Assembly (NCBI RefSeq): GCF_001411555.2 | Contig: NC_049907.1 | Span: forward strand, 7,944,243-8,008,242 | Reading direction: 5' to 3' | Length of the DNA stretch: 64,000 nucleotides | Source of the DNA: Juglans regia | Taxonomy: Eukaryota; Streptophyta; Magnoliopsida; Fagales; Juglandaceae | Shown here: one piece after another, positions 33,680 to 50,229 of the stretch | Layout: every line of letters begins with the position of its first letter | Position numbering within the stretch: the stretch's first letter is position 1 | Notes under the pieces: generated by a model | What the model saw: the letters and a program-made list of their open reading frames with translations, nothing else | Databases searched by the model: none | What the model was told of the DNA's origin: nothing | Program-made: the position numbers and the translations under genes

Positions 33680-36600
33680 TTTTTTTTTTTTTTTTTGGGC
33701 CTTTTGGGGCCTAATGTTGATAGTGAAAGAAATTTGATTGGGATGAGATTTCTGGCTTTTGCAGTTGGTGGGAGGGTGCGTGGCGTATTGGTGGCGCTTT
33801 TAACATCACTCGATTTTACGAGTGAAAGGTCGGGGGATTCTTGTATTGGTCTGTCCATGATTGATTTTTTTGATTTAATCTGACCTGGGTTTGGTTGATT
33901 TACCTTTGGCAAAGGCGATTTCACTTGGTCGAACAGGAGGGCATGGTCCAGGTTGGACAGATTTATTGTTTTCCCTTCTTGGGAGGCGCATTTCCCTAAC
34001 TTATGTAAAAAACGTCTCCCTAGATTAAGTTCCGATCATTTTCCCATCCTTTTGGACTATGAGGGTATTCATGAGGGGCGGAAATGTTTTAAATTTTAGA
34101 ACATCTGGTTAAAAGCCAATGGGTTTGTAGATATGGTGAGAGAGTGGTGGTCCTCTTATTAGTTGTCGGGTACACCTAGTTTTGTTTTAGTAGGAAAACT
34201 TAAAGCATTGAAAAAGAATTTGAGGAAATGGAATGAGGAAGTCTTCGGGAACATCGTGGATCAGAAAAAGTTTTCCTTTTGAGGAGCTACTTTTCTTTGA
34301 TGAAAAAAAGGTTGTTGGGGTTCTATCGGTTGATGAGAAGGAAATGAAACTTGGTGTTGCTACTGAACTGGAAAAAATCACTCTCATGGAGGAGATTTCT
34401 TTGATGAGAAGGTAAGGACCCTTTGGTTGAAGGAAGGGGACCAAGTGCACCAAGTTCTTTCATAAAGTTGCCAATTCTCATCAAAGGAATAATGCCATTG
34501 AGATGCTCCACTCGGAACGTGGTGTCATTACGGATCGATCTGAAATTCAGGACCTCATTGTTCATTTTTATAAAAAGCTCCTTATGGAGCCTTATTCCTG
34601 GCGTCCTAAGGTTGATAGGCTGGTGTTTGATTCGATTGACCAGCCTAGTGCACTTTGGGTTGAGAGAATGTTTGAAGCGGAGGAGGTGCTCGACGTGATA
34701 AAAGGAATGAACAAAGATAAAGCTCCGGGTCCATATAGGTTTTCCATAACTTTTTTTCAGGCATGTTGGGACATTGTTAAGGAGGACGTCATGAAGGTTT
34801 TTCTTGAATTTCACTCATTTATGAAATTTGAGAAAAGTCTTAATGCTACGTTCATTGCGCTTATTCCTAAAAAAGTTGGGTTCATGGAAGTGAAGGATTT
34901 TCGTCCCATTAGTCTTATTAGTAGTGTACAAGATCATTTCGAAGGTTCTTGCCAACCGTTTGAGTGTAGTTATGGGGAAGATCATCACAAAATTTCAAAA
35001 TGCCTTTGTCAAGGGAAGACAAATACTTGACTCTGTTCTTATTGCTAATGTGTGCATGGAGGGTAGAATCAGAGGCAGTGTTCCTGGCATCCTTTGTAAA
35101 TTGGGATATGGAGAAGGCTTTTGACCACGTCAACTAGGATTTTTTGGTTTATTCCCTTGGTAGGTATGGTTTTGGGGAGAGGTGGTGTAATTGGATGAAG
35201 CATTGCATATCTACAGTTAGATTTTTGGTCTTGGTTAATGGCACACCAGCTGGTTTTTTTAACAACTCCCGGGAATCGAGACAAGGGGAGGATCACTGTC
35301 CCCTTGAGCAGAATGTTGAAGGCAGCGGCATATAGGGGATTCATCTCGGGCTTTTCAGTGGGCAGTCCTTCGTATGGCAACATTAGTGTTTCTCATTTAC
35401 TATATGCAGATGACACTTAGATCCTTTATGAGCCAAATTCTGATCAGATCTGCTCTTTACGGGCTCTCTTGCTATGTTTTGAAGCCGTATCTGGCTTAAA
35501 AGGTGAACCTATCAAAGTTTGAAATGATCCTTGTAGGTATGGTCAATAATCTAGGGGAATTGACTGATATTTTGGGTTGCAAAGTCTCTAGCTTGCCGAT
35601 GAAGTATCTTGGCCCTCCTTTGGGGGCACCTCATAAATCCAAAGCAATTTGGGACAGAATTATAGAGAAGATTGAATGTCGATTGGCTGGTTGGAAAAAG
35701 GATTTATTTGTCCAAAGGTTGTAGAATCACTTTAATCAAGAGCACCTTATCTAATATTCCAACCTATTTCCTATCTTTTTTTCCTTTGCTTGTTGGAGTG
35801 GCTAATAGAATGGAAAGGATATTTCGTGCTTTCTTGTGGGGTGGAATGGAGAATGAGAAGAAATTCCATTTGCTTAAGTGAGATAGGATTTGTGCTCCTC
35901 TTTCATTGGGAGGTTTGGGGATTAGAAAGCTGAAAACTTTCAATAAGGCACTTTTAGGGAAATAGCTGTGGAGGTATCATCAAGAAGGGGATGCTCTTTG
36001 AAGGATTGTTATTGATGCCAAGTATGGGAGTACTTGGGGTGGTTGGTTCTCCAACGAAGTAAGAGGGGCATATGGTGTGGGAGTGTGGAATTCATTCATA
36101 ATGGATGGGGGGAGTTCTTCAGAAATTTTAGATTTGAGGTGGGTGGGGGAAACCAGATCAGTTTTTGGCATGACTTATGGTGTGGGGATGGGGCCTTGAA
36201 GAATGTTTTCCCCTCTCTCTTTAGAATTGCTTTGAATAAAGGTGCTTCCATGGCTGATTACATGGATAACACTGCTAGATTTATTCAGTGGTCAGTAAGC
36301 TTTATTAGAGACGTCTAGGATTGGGAAGTGGGGGACATTACTGATTTTTACAGCTTGCTTTATGCTTTAAACATAAAATCTGGAGGGGAGGATAGATTAC
36401 TTTGGAATCAATTTGGTAATAAGAAATTCTCGGTTAGATCTTTGTACAAGGTCTTGGCGTCACATTCTTCTACTGACTTTTTTCCTCGGAAAAATATTTG
36501 GAGATGCAAGGTGCCCCTTAAGGTGGCTTTCTTTGGGTGGTTGGCTTCTCACAGGAAAATTCTTACCATTGATAAGTTGAGAAAGCGCGGTATCATTGCA

Positions 36601-37085
36601 ATGGATTGATGCTTTCTGTGCAAACGATGTGGTGAATCGGCGGATCATCTTCTCCTTCATTGTGTTGTGTTGAAGGCTTTGTGGGACGAGGTCTTTGCTA
36701 AGGTGGGAATTGCTTGGGTGATGCCCAAGAGGCTGCTGAACTTTTTGGCGTGTTGGAGAGGGATTCTAGGAAATCGTCAAATAGCAACCGCGTGGAAGAT
36801 GGTACCTCTTTGTCTTATGTGGTGCATATGGAATGAGATGAATGGACTCTGTTTTGAGTGTAGGGAACGATCGGTGGAAGGGATTAGAGCTTTCTTTTTC
36901 ATACTTTGCGGCTTGGGGCTTCGGTTATTGCAATGGATGGGAATAGTCTTAATTCTTTTTGTACTGTTTTTCAGGGTTAGCTTGTAATTAGGTGTCTTTC
37001 TCTTGTACACTTCCTGTGTATTTGGGCTATGCCTAATTATGTGATTTAATAAACTTCTTAGTTATAAAAAAAAAAAAAAAAAAAA
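33680..37085 (+). mobile_element. 5'-truncated L1-type LINE, heavily decayed
   Basis: It begins inside the endonuclease (GPNVDSER, then WWEGAWRIGGAFNITRF in another frame, SSDHFPILL near 34033). RT follows ([22 protein letters not shown] near 35399-35418) and zf-RVT (KVPLKVAFFGWLASHRK, CFLCKRCGESADHLLLHC). It ends in TTGGGCTATGCC...TTATAAAAAAA with poly(A) at 37067-37084. There are many stops and frameshifts. There is no RNase H. It is the same subfamily as the LINE in the RING intron. Left border is near a T-tract at 33679-33697. No target duplication was found. Confidence 0.8.
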
Positions 37086-37781
37086 TTCTTAATTGATGAT
37101 CCTTGTTTTGCAAAATTTTGAAACTCTTGGATTTTTTATTTTGTTTCAAGCTGTTGTAGTTTTAATCACGAGATTTCATGATTTGACTTTTGCACAAATT
37201 TATACTGGACTATTATTACCATTGATATTCTCAAGTTTCAGTAGCTGAGCTTACATGTTTCTTTTCCACATATTTCGGTCTCTTATTTATTCCACTCCTT
37301 CCCCACCTTTCTAAACTGGGTTTGGCCAGAACTATGACTGCCCCCAGACTCCCTCCAGAGCTTTACATTGGCATTATCAGTTTAAGGATTAAATGTTTAA
37401 CAACCTTGCTAATCATGTGCTTGTATGGCCTTTATTTGTCCAATCAATAGGTTATCCAGTTGTTGGTTTGGGTTTTACTCATTCTTTGGCTAGCACGAGC
37501 CCAAAACTTGGGGGCCATTGGTATGTTCTATCTAATTTTTAGTATCAAGAAGAAAGATCATGGATGAACACACAGAGGACCTCATTTTCTCTTGTGAATA
37601 AGCCTTGTTTTAGAGTAGTGAATTGCATTTCTTGTTCTCAAAAAAATTGTAACTTAATGGATTCATGGGTTTTATGAACATAACATTATTTAACTAACTT
37701 AGGCATCTTTATCTAACTATTTGGTACAAATTATGCCTTCCATTAGCACACTTCTCCACTTTCTATTTACTAAATAGTCAG

Positions 37782-40720
37782 ATCGATATAGTTGGTGTTA
37801 AGAGAAGAATAAAAAGGATTGAACTACCTACTCGTTATTCAGAGGTGAATCATAGAACACCAAAAGCTGTGGTATCTTATGGACCTAACATGGGTCACAT
37901 CCCTCACGACATAAGATTGAAAGATCTAAACCTTCCTCTTCGGAGCAGATTTGGACGTAACAAACACATATAAAGATCGGCGTTGTCGCTCATGGGAACA
38001 TATCTATCTGTATAGAGGATAGTCTGAACTTAATAGAAGGGCTTTCAGTTTTTTGCACCCTGTTTTGGTCTTGCAGCTATTAATAATATATTTCTCCATT
38101 TCTGCTTGTCAGCTCGATGTTTAGGCATTGACAAAGATAATCTCAGCTAGAAATTGGAATTAAATCATATTTAGAATATTACTATTGGTCTTGCAAGTTT
38201 ATTTTTTAAGTAACTTTTCTAATATTCATTTGTTGAAAATTCGTGATCTTGTTTTTTCTTTTTATATAATTAAAAATTCCTGATCTTATAGTATGTAAAA
38301 TTCTTTTTTTTGCGAGGTTCCTCCTGATATGAGATTTATTTATTTATTTTTAACTCAGCCCTGCTTAGCATTTTGTTTCATCATCATATACAGATTTTGC
38401 TTGTCAACGAGGACAGCTGACTGGCTTTGGGTATCTACAGTTACACTGTCAAAGGTAATTATGGTATAATTTAGGTTCTCATCTAATTGTAATTATTGTG
38501 ACATGTATTTATGTCCTGTTACTTGACTAATGTAGAGTTTTCGAACTAGAGAGCAAGAAGACTAGGTTTCAAGTCAAATTTTACTTAAGGTATGCGTTGA
38601 ATGTAAATATGATAATCAAGTCTAATCATTCAAATATATGATATTTGAAGGGCTAATTGCTTCCATCTCCTTTTCCAATAATATGTGTTTCTCTGCTTAT
38701 TTTTGAGTAAAGGATTTTTTGGCAACAGAATGCATTCCCTTTGTTTCGTTGCAACTGGTTTTGCTAAACATGACATGCTTGATCTAGCTCGTCAATTTGT
38801 TTCTTATGTTTTCACTAAAATACACTTGCAATTTAATTAGACTCGTATTTTTTGGTTACAGGCAATGGCAAATGCATGCGTTACAGCGACATTTGATACT
38901 GGATTGACAGAATCTGATGTATCTGATGAATGTGAAAAGTATTTCGATGACGATCAACAATTGGAGCAACTTATAAATGGGCAAATATGCTTTAAGATCT
39001 ATCCATTTTCAAGCGGTATTGACCTTTGGCTCGTATCAATCTCGATTAGTATAGTGAATTTTGGTTTTTGTTCTGTCAATCATCTAGGAACTGTTTTTCA
39101 GACACAAATACATCAAGCAGTGAAAGGAAGATAATTCTATCTGGTTCTTAACTTCTTTCAATCTGTTGCATGATGGCCACCTCAAGCTCTTGGAAGTTGC
39201 TGCTAGGTATATTGATTATATTCTAGAAGCTGTCACGTTTTAGATGGCTGGTTTCCAGAAATTTGCATGTGCTAGCTATCCTTCACATTGATTGTGCTAT
39301 CCTTCATTTGGTATCGGGATGATTCTCATGTTGCTAGAAACTAGTAGAGACTATGATTTCTCTTTTCGGAGACTGAGCTTTGTTTTTGGGAGGGGTAGTA
39401 TTGGTTTGACCTTTTTCTTCCTTTTTTGGGCCATTTGAGCTCAACGAAGCCTTAACTGACAACTCTCTTTCATACAACTTTTCTGTTTTTGTAACCCCTA
39501 GGGGTTGGCTCAAGTGGTAAAGGCCTTAGTCTTGGTGGTATGCTCCCTCTAGATCTAAGGTTTGAATCCTCTTGGATGCAAACAATTTCTAGGGGCCAGA
39601 TTGGGGGAAACTTCCCTTTGAATTACCCGAGGTGCAGTTGTGAGAAACTCCTTGCTGAGGGCCTGTGCACCCCCGGGATTAGTTGAGACTTTGTTCTTTG
39701 ACACCCGGTGCCAATAAAAGAAAAAAAACTTTCAGGGGTCTCGCTGATTATGTGGCCTGCATGGTCCTTGAGATTTCGTTATGATGTTTTGGTTTGCCTA
39801 GGTCTGGTTACTAATTATATTCACATCTTTAATCTGCTTTTAAGATAAACTAAAAAAGACAACCATTGAATCCTATAAAAATAGCAACTGGAAGAGAGCT
39901 TATGTCTCTTACTGCAATTGGCTAATGACTAATTTTTCCTTTTTCCAGAACTTGTACTTTAGTTAAGTGATTAAATACTAGATATGGAGTATACGAAACA
40001 TTTCAAAAAATGTTATGAATGATCACAGTGCAAATCAAAATGAGAATGTGGGATATAAATTTATTTGAAGGATGTTGGGTTCTCTCCTTAAGGAAACCTT
40101 CAAGAAATTGTTTTCTAGTTTAAACATTTACATACAACTCACAGACTATGTATCCCAATGCTAAAGAGAATATATATGAAACACTTATCATCCATTTTAC
40201 TTATCTTTTGTGCAGCATTTGTGGGGACGGATATCCGTGTTTTGAAATATCTGCAGTTAATGCCGACAAACCTCCACTATCATTATCCCAAATCAAAGGT
40301 CGTGTCAAGCAGTTTGAAAAATTTGGTGAGAGATTCTATATATAGTTTCACTGTTTTCGTATACATACATATTATGCTGATCTAGGATTGATACGACTAC
40401 GGAAAGGCCTCATTTATCAAAAAACTGGTATTTCTGTCAAAATGACTACATGTCGGTGATCGGCCTTTGATTCATTTGGTGTTGGGAATTCCATGGTCTA
40501 ACAATATATTTTTCTTATTGGAAAACAAGTTGCACCTTTTTCTTCATTCTCAAATTTTCATTAAACTGATTGTTGTTCAAGATAGCACTCTATATCTAAT
40601 ATATTTCCCAGCTTCCTAATGATTTCTCTCTTTGAATGGCAGGGAAGAAGACAGTAATTATATACAATCAGCCCTTTTGTTACAAGAAAGCTGAGCTATT
40701 TCCAGACACTGCAGCAAGGT
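37782..40720 (+). CDS. Candidate exons of an unidentified gene
   Basis: Five stretches look coding and are bordered by plausible splice sites, but I do not recognise the product. They are: 37782-37973 (basic, ends TAA; may be separate); about 38393-38455 (TADWLWVSTVTLSK, donor GTAATT); 38862-39013 (MANACVTATFDTGLTESD..., acidic, donor GTATTG), which joins the former in frame; about 40213-40327 (PPLSLSQIKGRVKQFEKF, donor GTGAGA); and 40643-40717 (KKTVIIYNQPFCYKKAELF), which joins the previous in frame. The phase between 39013 and 40213 does not fit the second reading, so an exon may be missing or the locus may be broken. Part of the last two exons recurs in the duplicated segment at 51.1 and 57.4 kb. 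Transcript data would be needed to join them. Confidence 0.3.
39495..39729 (+). mobile_element. tRNA-derived SINE
   Basis: A polymerase III A box (TGGCTCAAGTGG, 39506-39517) and B box (GGTTTGAATCC, 39559-39569) sit at the proper spacing. A non-tRNA body of about 140 bp follows, and the end is AATAAAAGAAAAAAAA (39713-39728). The tRNA-like part does not fold into a full tRNA. Possible flanking repeats AACTTTTCTG/AACTTTCAG are weak. It lies in the presumed intron of the unidentified gene. Confidence 0.75.
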
Positions 40721-40799
40721 TAATTAATGTACGGTAATTTTAAGCTTACTTGCCTGACATATGGTTCGTTTATATCATTATCATCATCATTGTTTTCTA

Positions 40800-41055
40800 T
40801 TTCAGTAGAAGTAAAGCAGATGTTATTATTAAATCACCATCTCTGTTTAAGCTTACTTGCGATCATTCTATGAGAGAGTTTAGGGATTTTTTCTTTAGCA
40901 CTTTTAAGTTTTTGGGTGAAGAATCTTGTAAGGGATGGGAACATTTGTCATGTTTTATTTTAGTACTGTTTTTGCTTTAGCTTGTATACATCCTGTGTAC
41001 TTGGGCTATGGCTATTTACTCGGAATAAAATCTCTTATTACCTATAAAAAAAAGA
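40800..41055 (+). mobile_element. LINE 3' tail remnant
   Basis: It reads CTTGTATACATCCTGTGTACTTGGGCTATGG..., then AATAAAATCTCTTATTACCTATAAAAAAAA. These are the characteristic last bases of the LINE subfamily seen at 23.9 and 33.7 kb. The matching remnant at 57585-57830 shows that the insertion predates the segmental duplication. Confidence 0.65.
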
Positions 41056-41549
41056 TCGCATTCTCTGATATATCCATCTAGCTAAGATTTTCATTTGTTT
41101 GAACCTCTTTTCCTTGAAATAAATTTCTGGTGTCTGGTTTTTGAGAAGAATGCAATTACTTTCATATATTTTGCTCCTAGGAAAATCTCTGAATCATTTG
41201 TCCTCCAGATGGGGCTGTGACTACTGGGCAAAATTATGTTATCTTGTAGTATACATTGTGTTCTCAATATATTTGCTAGCATTTAGAGGTAGACTGTAGT
41301 TTTGAGTTCAGGAAGACCAATAAAACAACTTATATGGAATCTGGACTGATCATTGGTGCAAAAAATAGGAAGAAATAAGATTTCAGAGAAATTTTTCAAA
41401 CAATCCCCTGAATTTGATTTAATGGGCACCCAACTTTTAACGACTTGGTTACATGTAAACAATCCACATAAAAATTGCAGAAAACTGTTAAAATAAGTTC
41501 AGACAAGATCGATAAAAGAAAAAGGTTCGTACAAGAAATTTATAAATCC

Positions 41550-41812
41550 AATCACGTTTGGTTGTAAGAGCCTAATATCCAAACACCCAACTCTCGAATT
41601 ATTAAATTCATCTCAATTTAAAATCTCCTTACACGTGGGATCTACAATCTTAACACGTATTTTTACGTGAGACTCACAAGATTTTTTAACTTCTCATAAA
41701 AAGTATTAAATTCATCTTAACATTTAAACACACTTTAAACTCAGTTTAGATAGAGCTCTCATAACTCTCTATTCACTACTATTCATATCAGCTCAACATC
41801 CAAATACAGCCT
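41550..41812. mobile_element. MITE, GTTTGG/GTTGAG family
   Basis: The left part has CACGTTTGGTTGTAAGAGCC and the right part (reverse complement) GGCTGTATTTGGATGTTGAG. The interior matches the MATE-intron copy (CCAAACACCCAACTCTC, CTCAATTTAAAATCTC). It is absent from duplication copy 2. Confidence 0.55.
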
Positions 41813-41917
41813 TAATACCTTGCTCAGAAAATGAAGAAATATCAATTATACCTTGCTTAGGAAAATAAAAACATCAATTATACCTTGCTTTGGAGGAAAA
41901 AGAAAAGTATCAATAAT

Positions 41918-42093
41918 AAGAGTAATTTTATATACAATAGTGAAATGCGTAAATGTCGCGTAATCGCTTTGAAAAAGAGTAGAGTCTACTATTAAAAAAT
42001 TAATTTTTTTTATGTAAGTTTCATATTTTATTTACTTTTTTCAAAATGATTAAGCGGCGATTGTACAATTTACGGTTGCAAATATCTTTTCTC
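41918..42093. mobile_element. MITE with long inverted ends, only in copy 1
   Basis: The left arm contains GTCGCGTAATCGCTTTGAAAA. The right arm, reverse-complemented, contains CGCCGCTTAATCATTTTGAAAA. CAATAAT flanks both sides (41911-41917 and 42094-42100). Copy 2 has an uninterrupted CAATAATAAATACC near 58189. Similar fold-back sequences lie near 43085-43260 and 59830-60015 (in both copies) and near 44340-44490. Confidence 0.65.
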
Positions 42094-43666
42094 CAATAAT
42101 ATATACCTTTTTCTTTTTAATTTGTATCGATTGAGAGAAATGCTTGATTTGGTCTTATACCTTTTATTTTTTATTTATAAATTGATGTGGTTTGATATGG
42201 TACATTTAATTATAAAGTATCTTTTGTTGTAAAATAGATTTAACGTATCGTTTTAAATCACGACAGTGTGTAAAGTTACTTTTGTAAGATTTATATATAG
42301 ACAACACTTCAAGATCAGGGTCTTGCACTCCCTTTTATAATAAGTATATTGGGTAGAATTTGCAAGGAATTGAGTAAGAAAGTGACCATTGGGATGCTTT
42401 GCATATTCGTGAAAGTTGAGAAGAATTTTGATTAAAAATTCTTGAGTTCTCAAAGAAGCCAACGTTGAAGAACAGTTCTAAAACATGCATGTTTGTAGCT
42501 ATATTATCTATATTAAAATTAAAATATAAATATTCTCATAATGTTGTAGCTTTTATCATGTTTTATAAAAAAGTTTTATTTATTTAATTATTTATTTATT
42601 CAAGAGTGCCTTTTGTCATTATTATCTTCTAGGGAAATAATGTGATTTTGAGAAATACAAAGTTATAAATGAAAAGAAAAATAAATTAAACAATAATTTT
42701 TTTTAACCAGATGTATAGAGTTTATTCAAATAGAAATACTTTAACCGCAAATGAGTTTTATATAAGCAAATTTACAAACTAATATAACAGATCACATGAA
42801 ATCACGTAACTTCTGACTTTATTCTTGTAAAAGATAATGTAGAGAATCGGTTATCACTATAACACATAAGTTTTGCATTTATTACGCATGACTCGATAGA
42901 GAATATTTTTTTTTATCCCAAAATGATAAATCCATTATGGTTGCTCCAAATGAGCACACTTCTCTATTTCCTACGTGAAATTTCTTCCAAAATTTATTGA
43001 AGATTTTATTATAAAAACACTGAATAAAACTTCTATCTTTCCAAAGGATAAGACATACCCAGATCTGCGTATAAATCTTGAAAGAAAAATGATATTTATA
43101 GTAGTAGAGTGTGTAAATGTTACATAATTTTTTTTAAAAAAATAAATAAATATAAGACTCACATAAAAAAAATTAATTTTTTAAAAATACATTTCATTTT
43201 TTTTTTTTAAAACGATTATGCGAAACTTGGATAAATATACTATACATAGAATTACTCTTATTGAAAATTTCAACAAGAGACTTCTTTTCCTTGTAAATCC
43301 CTGGTTAAAATTGGACCTCACGAGCACGAATGGCCATACCTATCAGCAACTTGATGACTTATTTTCAGACTTTTCAATGGAGAAGGAGAGTCTACCTAAC
43401 AATAGGACTAGGCTATAAACTAAAGCAGCAAAGCTTGACTATAATAATGGAATTATAGGTTATCATTTCAGGTTAGGCATCCTTCCCTTTTGAGATGGAA
43501 TATTTCGGATCTTTCCAGGTAAATAACATGCTGCTGTAACCATCCTTTACGCCAACTCATATTTGCGATTATCGTTAGAGCACAAATGCATTAACAAATT
43601 AATTCTATAAATTGATGTAATTTTTTTATTTATGAGATCTACTTTATAATAAATATAACTTTATAA

Positions 43667-44251
43667 CAAAAAACTCAGCTGCAAAAGAGTGTGGACAGAA
43701 GTGTAATTAAGTGGGAAAAACCAGAGGAAATGGTAGTGAAAGCAAATTAGTATGCTGCTGTGGATCTCAGAAACAAAAAGACGGGAATTGGAGTGACTGT
43801 CAGGGATTCTAATGGAGAGGTACTAGCTTGCCTTTGTTCTTGCTTTGTTAACATTAGTAACCCAAGTGTGGCTGAAGCTGTGGGGTTAAGGAGGGCTGCG
43901 CTTCTGTGTACTGAACTGGGATTATCAGACGTGATCTTGAAAGGGGATTCTAAGTTGGTTGTGAATGCTACAATTAGTGGAGAGGAGATAGATGCTGAAT
44001 ATGGGAGTATCATAAAGGATGTTAGAAGAGTGATTAATGGGAGGTTGAACTGGGGTATGCGATTTATATATAGAGAAGCAAACTGTATAGCACACAAACT
44101 AGCAAAGTTAGCAATTAATTCTTCTAATGAGAGGGTGTAGATAGATGATAGTCCAATAGAAATTAAGAATGATATACTTAAGGAGAAGTATTGTAATGTT
44201 TGATTTTAGTTATTAATGAAGGAAGTATGTTTCTATTTAAAAAAAAAAAAG
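43667..44251 (+). mobile_element. LINE 3' fragment encoding RNase H, only in copy 1
   Basis: The frame at 43760-44140 reads an RNase H domain (GIGVTVRDSNGEVLA, ILKGDSKLVV, REANCIAHKLAKLA). It is preceded by a TAG-interrupted stretch and followed by a 3' UTR and poly(A) (44239-44250). TTTATAA flanks both sides (43660-43666 and 44252-44258). Copy 2 has the uninterrupted CTTTATAATCTAAT near 60390, an empty site. It is a 5'-truncated insertion of an RNase H-bearing LINE like those at 6.9 and 51.3 kb. Confidence 0.75.
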
Positions 44252-44694
44252 TTTATAATCTAACAAGTCACATTAAACCACGTCAGATTGTGAGATTATT
44301 TCGTATAATCCCTTTATGACTAGAGTATTTTCCTTGTAGTTAAGAATTACGCAAAACCGCACACTCCTTTTATAAAAAGTGAGTAAATATAAAATCTACA
44401 TAAAAAAAAATTAATTTTTTATTAATAAATTCTAATTTTTTTCAAAATAAATATATCACACAACTTATAATAAGTGTATGTAACATTTGTCAACTGGTCA
44501 AAAAACACTTCCTTGAAAAGGTCCAATACGTCGGCTTGACTATGATGCTTAATTAGAGCTAGATTTCACACGAGTGCGTCATCGTCATTTATTTCCCTAC
44601 TCCTATTATTTGTAGTCTTTTTGTTTTGTTCTATTTTATTTTAGTCTTTCTATTCTTCTTCCCATTTTGCAATAGAAGGACCGCTGGCTTGAAC

Positions 44695-48316
<3,622 letters not shown>

Positions 48317-50000
48317 TTAATTAGGTGGCTGCATTCAAATTGTTTCATTAACAATTTTTAGGACTAGTACTTGACATTTTTACTCGTTTTTGGTGCTAAA
48401 GAAGGACTTCAATATTTTTTTTTTCCTGTTTTCTTTTTCTCAGTTTGCTAATATTGTAGATATTGTTATTTGTATTCTACTATGACTGAATAGATGAGGT
48501 GTTAATATGTTATAGGTTGAAGAACTTTGACTTTGTTGTCCATCGAAAGAGTCAATTAATTGACTTTGTTGTCCCCCAAACTTGACGCCTCTAACATTAC
48601 ACCCCACAACCATCGGCAAACAATCATCCTGTGTACATGAACCTGACCTAAGTTATTTTCTTTCTTCCTTGAATAAAATTTGCTATAGACTTGTCAATTC
48701 TTGGTGTGATCATCATCCATCATGATATTCTTCCCCCCTAGGTGCCGGCTAGAAAATTCTAGTACGTATCAAAAATTGACATTTGTGTCTTTATTTTGTA
48801 AGCATCTTGGAAACTTGGAGGCATGCATGCATCCGTCCATCCATCCAAGTCGACCACTATTTCATCTTTCCTTGTTTTGTCAAATTTGTAGAAACTTAAA
48901 TAGTCTTTGTTAATCATTCATGTGAAATGTTGAAGTTATGATCTCCTGGCCATTAATATTCACCAGCCAGATCATGCAGCTCAACATCCCTATATAAATA
49001 TCATGAGCTGATACATTGTTAAAACAAAATGAAATATCCATGATCATTTAATTAATACCCTTCTCAAGAAAATAAGAAATATCATTACTAACTTCATCAG
49101 AAAAATATAAAAACATCAATTAAATATTATTATACCTAATTACTCAGCAAAATAAGATGATCATTTATATCTTGTTCAAAATAAAATATATTATATAATA
49201 TCATCAATTAATTAATAACTTTCTTGTGTTTGATTACGTGTTCAGAGGCCTAGATCATGGGCTGATATAATTAAATTTTTTACACAACACAAAAATACAG
49301 TGAATATATAATAAGATATGGCTAAACTTATAAATTTCATACAATACAAGCCAATTTGATACGAATTTGACTGACTCGATTATTTATCGAATCATTTTCG
49401 AGTAATTCTATTTATCATCCCAATTCTTATTATCCTTTCATCATCCCATGATGTGACATTAGAAGATTGGAGACTATTTATTATATAATGTCTTCAATAA
49501 AAATTGTATACATAAATTAAGTTTAGCAAACATAAAAATTAAAATTATGATAAAAATACTTTTTAATTTATCTTCTCCTCTGTTTTAAATATGTTTAAAT
49601 TTAAATTAAATATTATTTTTCTAATAAATCTCCCTAGCTAAGAAATAAAATTTCATATAACAAAATTTTATATCAAATATACCTAAATATTAGGTTTAAA
49701 TGTAACTACATCGATGAAGGCTTCAAGACCTGATCATGTATATAATATATATGCTTTCTTTCATTTGTGAGTTTTTGTAAAAATTTCTTGTTTCTCTTGT
49801 TTTAAATAATACTTAAGTGGTGAAAAGCTAGCACTTAATTTATACATATGTTTATATATAAAAGCACTTCCTAAATTAATTTCCAAGTGTTAATAATATT
49901 TACACCTTTTGCTTATCTTTGAGAGTTGAAAAGAATACATATAATTAATTATTTACACCTTTTTTGTTCTCAAAGAAGCAACGTTGTCACGCCAAAGTGC
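48317..50000. other. Intergenic, AT-rich
   Basis: Downstream of the kinase gene I see no coding gene or RNA gene. A partial TCATC-family MITE arm lies at about 49406-49500 and a short (CATC)n-like run at about 48821-48847. The remainder is unique-looking AT-rich sequence. Confidence 0.5.
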
Positions 50001-50229
50001 TAAAAGACATCCGGATCAGATGGGGATAGGATAAAGTAAGAGCAAGGTGTGTGCATGGTTTGATGGTGTGATATGAACCCGTGGGAATGTAATCTCTTGA
50101 ATCCACAATCAATTTAAAAACTTACCCAATAAAGCCAATAGAAAATTTAGACCCATTGAGGAACTCGTTTCAAGAACCTAGATTATATAAAAATTTAGAC
50201 TTTTTGAAGAACCTGTCTTAAGAACCTAA

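Noticed and set aside
39500..39575. Possible tRNA gene
   Set aside because: A and B boxes are present, but the arms do not pair into a cloverleaf, and a long body with A-rich tail follows. A SINE explains it better.
43747..44140. A stand-alone plant RNase H gene
   Set aside because: The poly(A) tail, TTTATAA flanks and the empty site in the other duplication copy show that it is a 5'-truncated LINE insertion.
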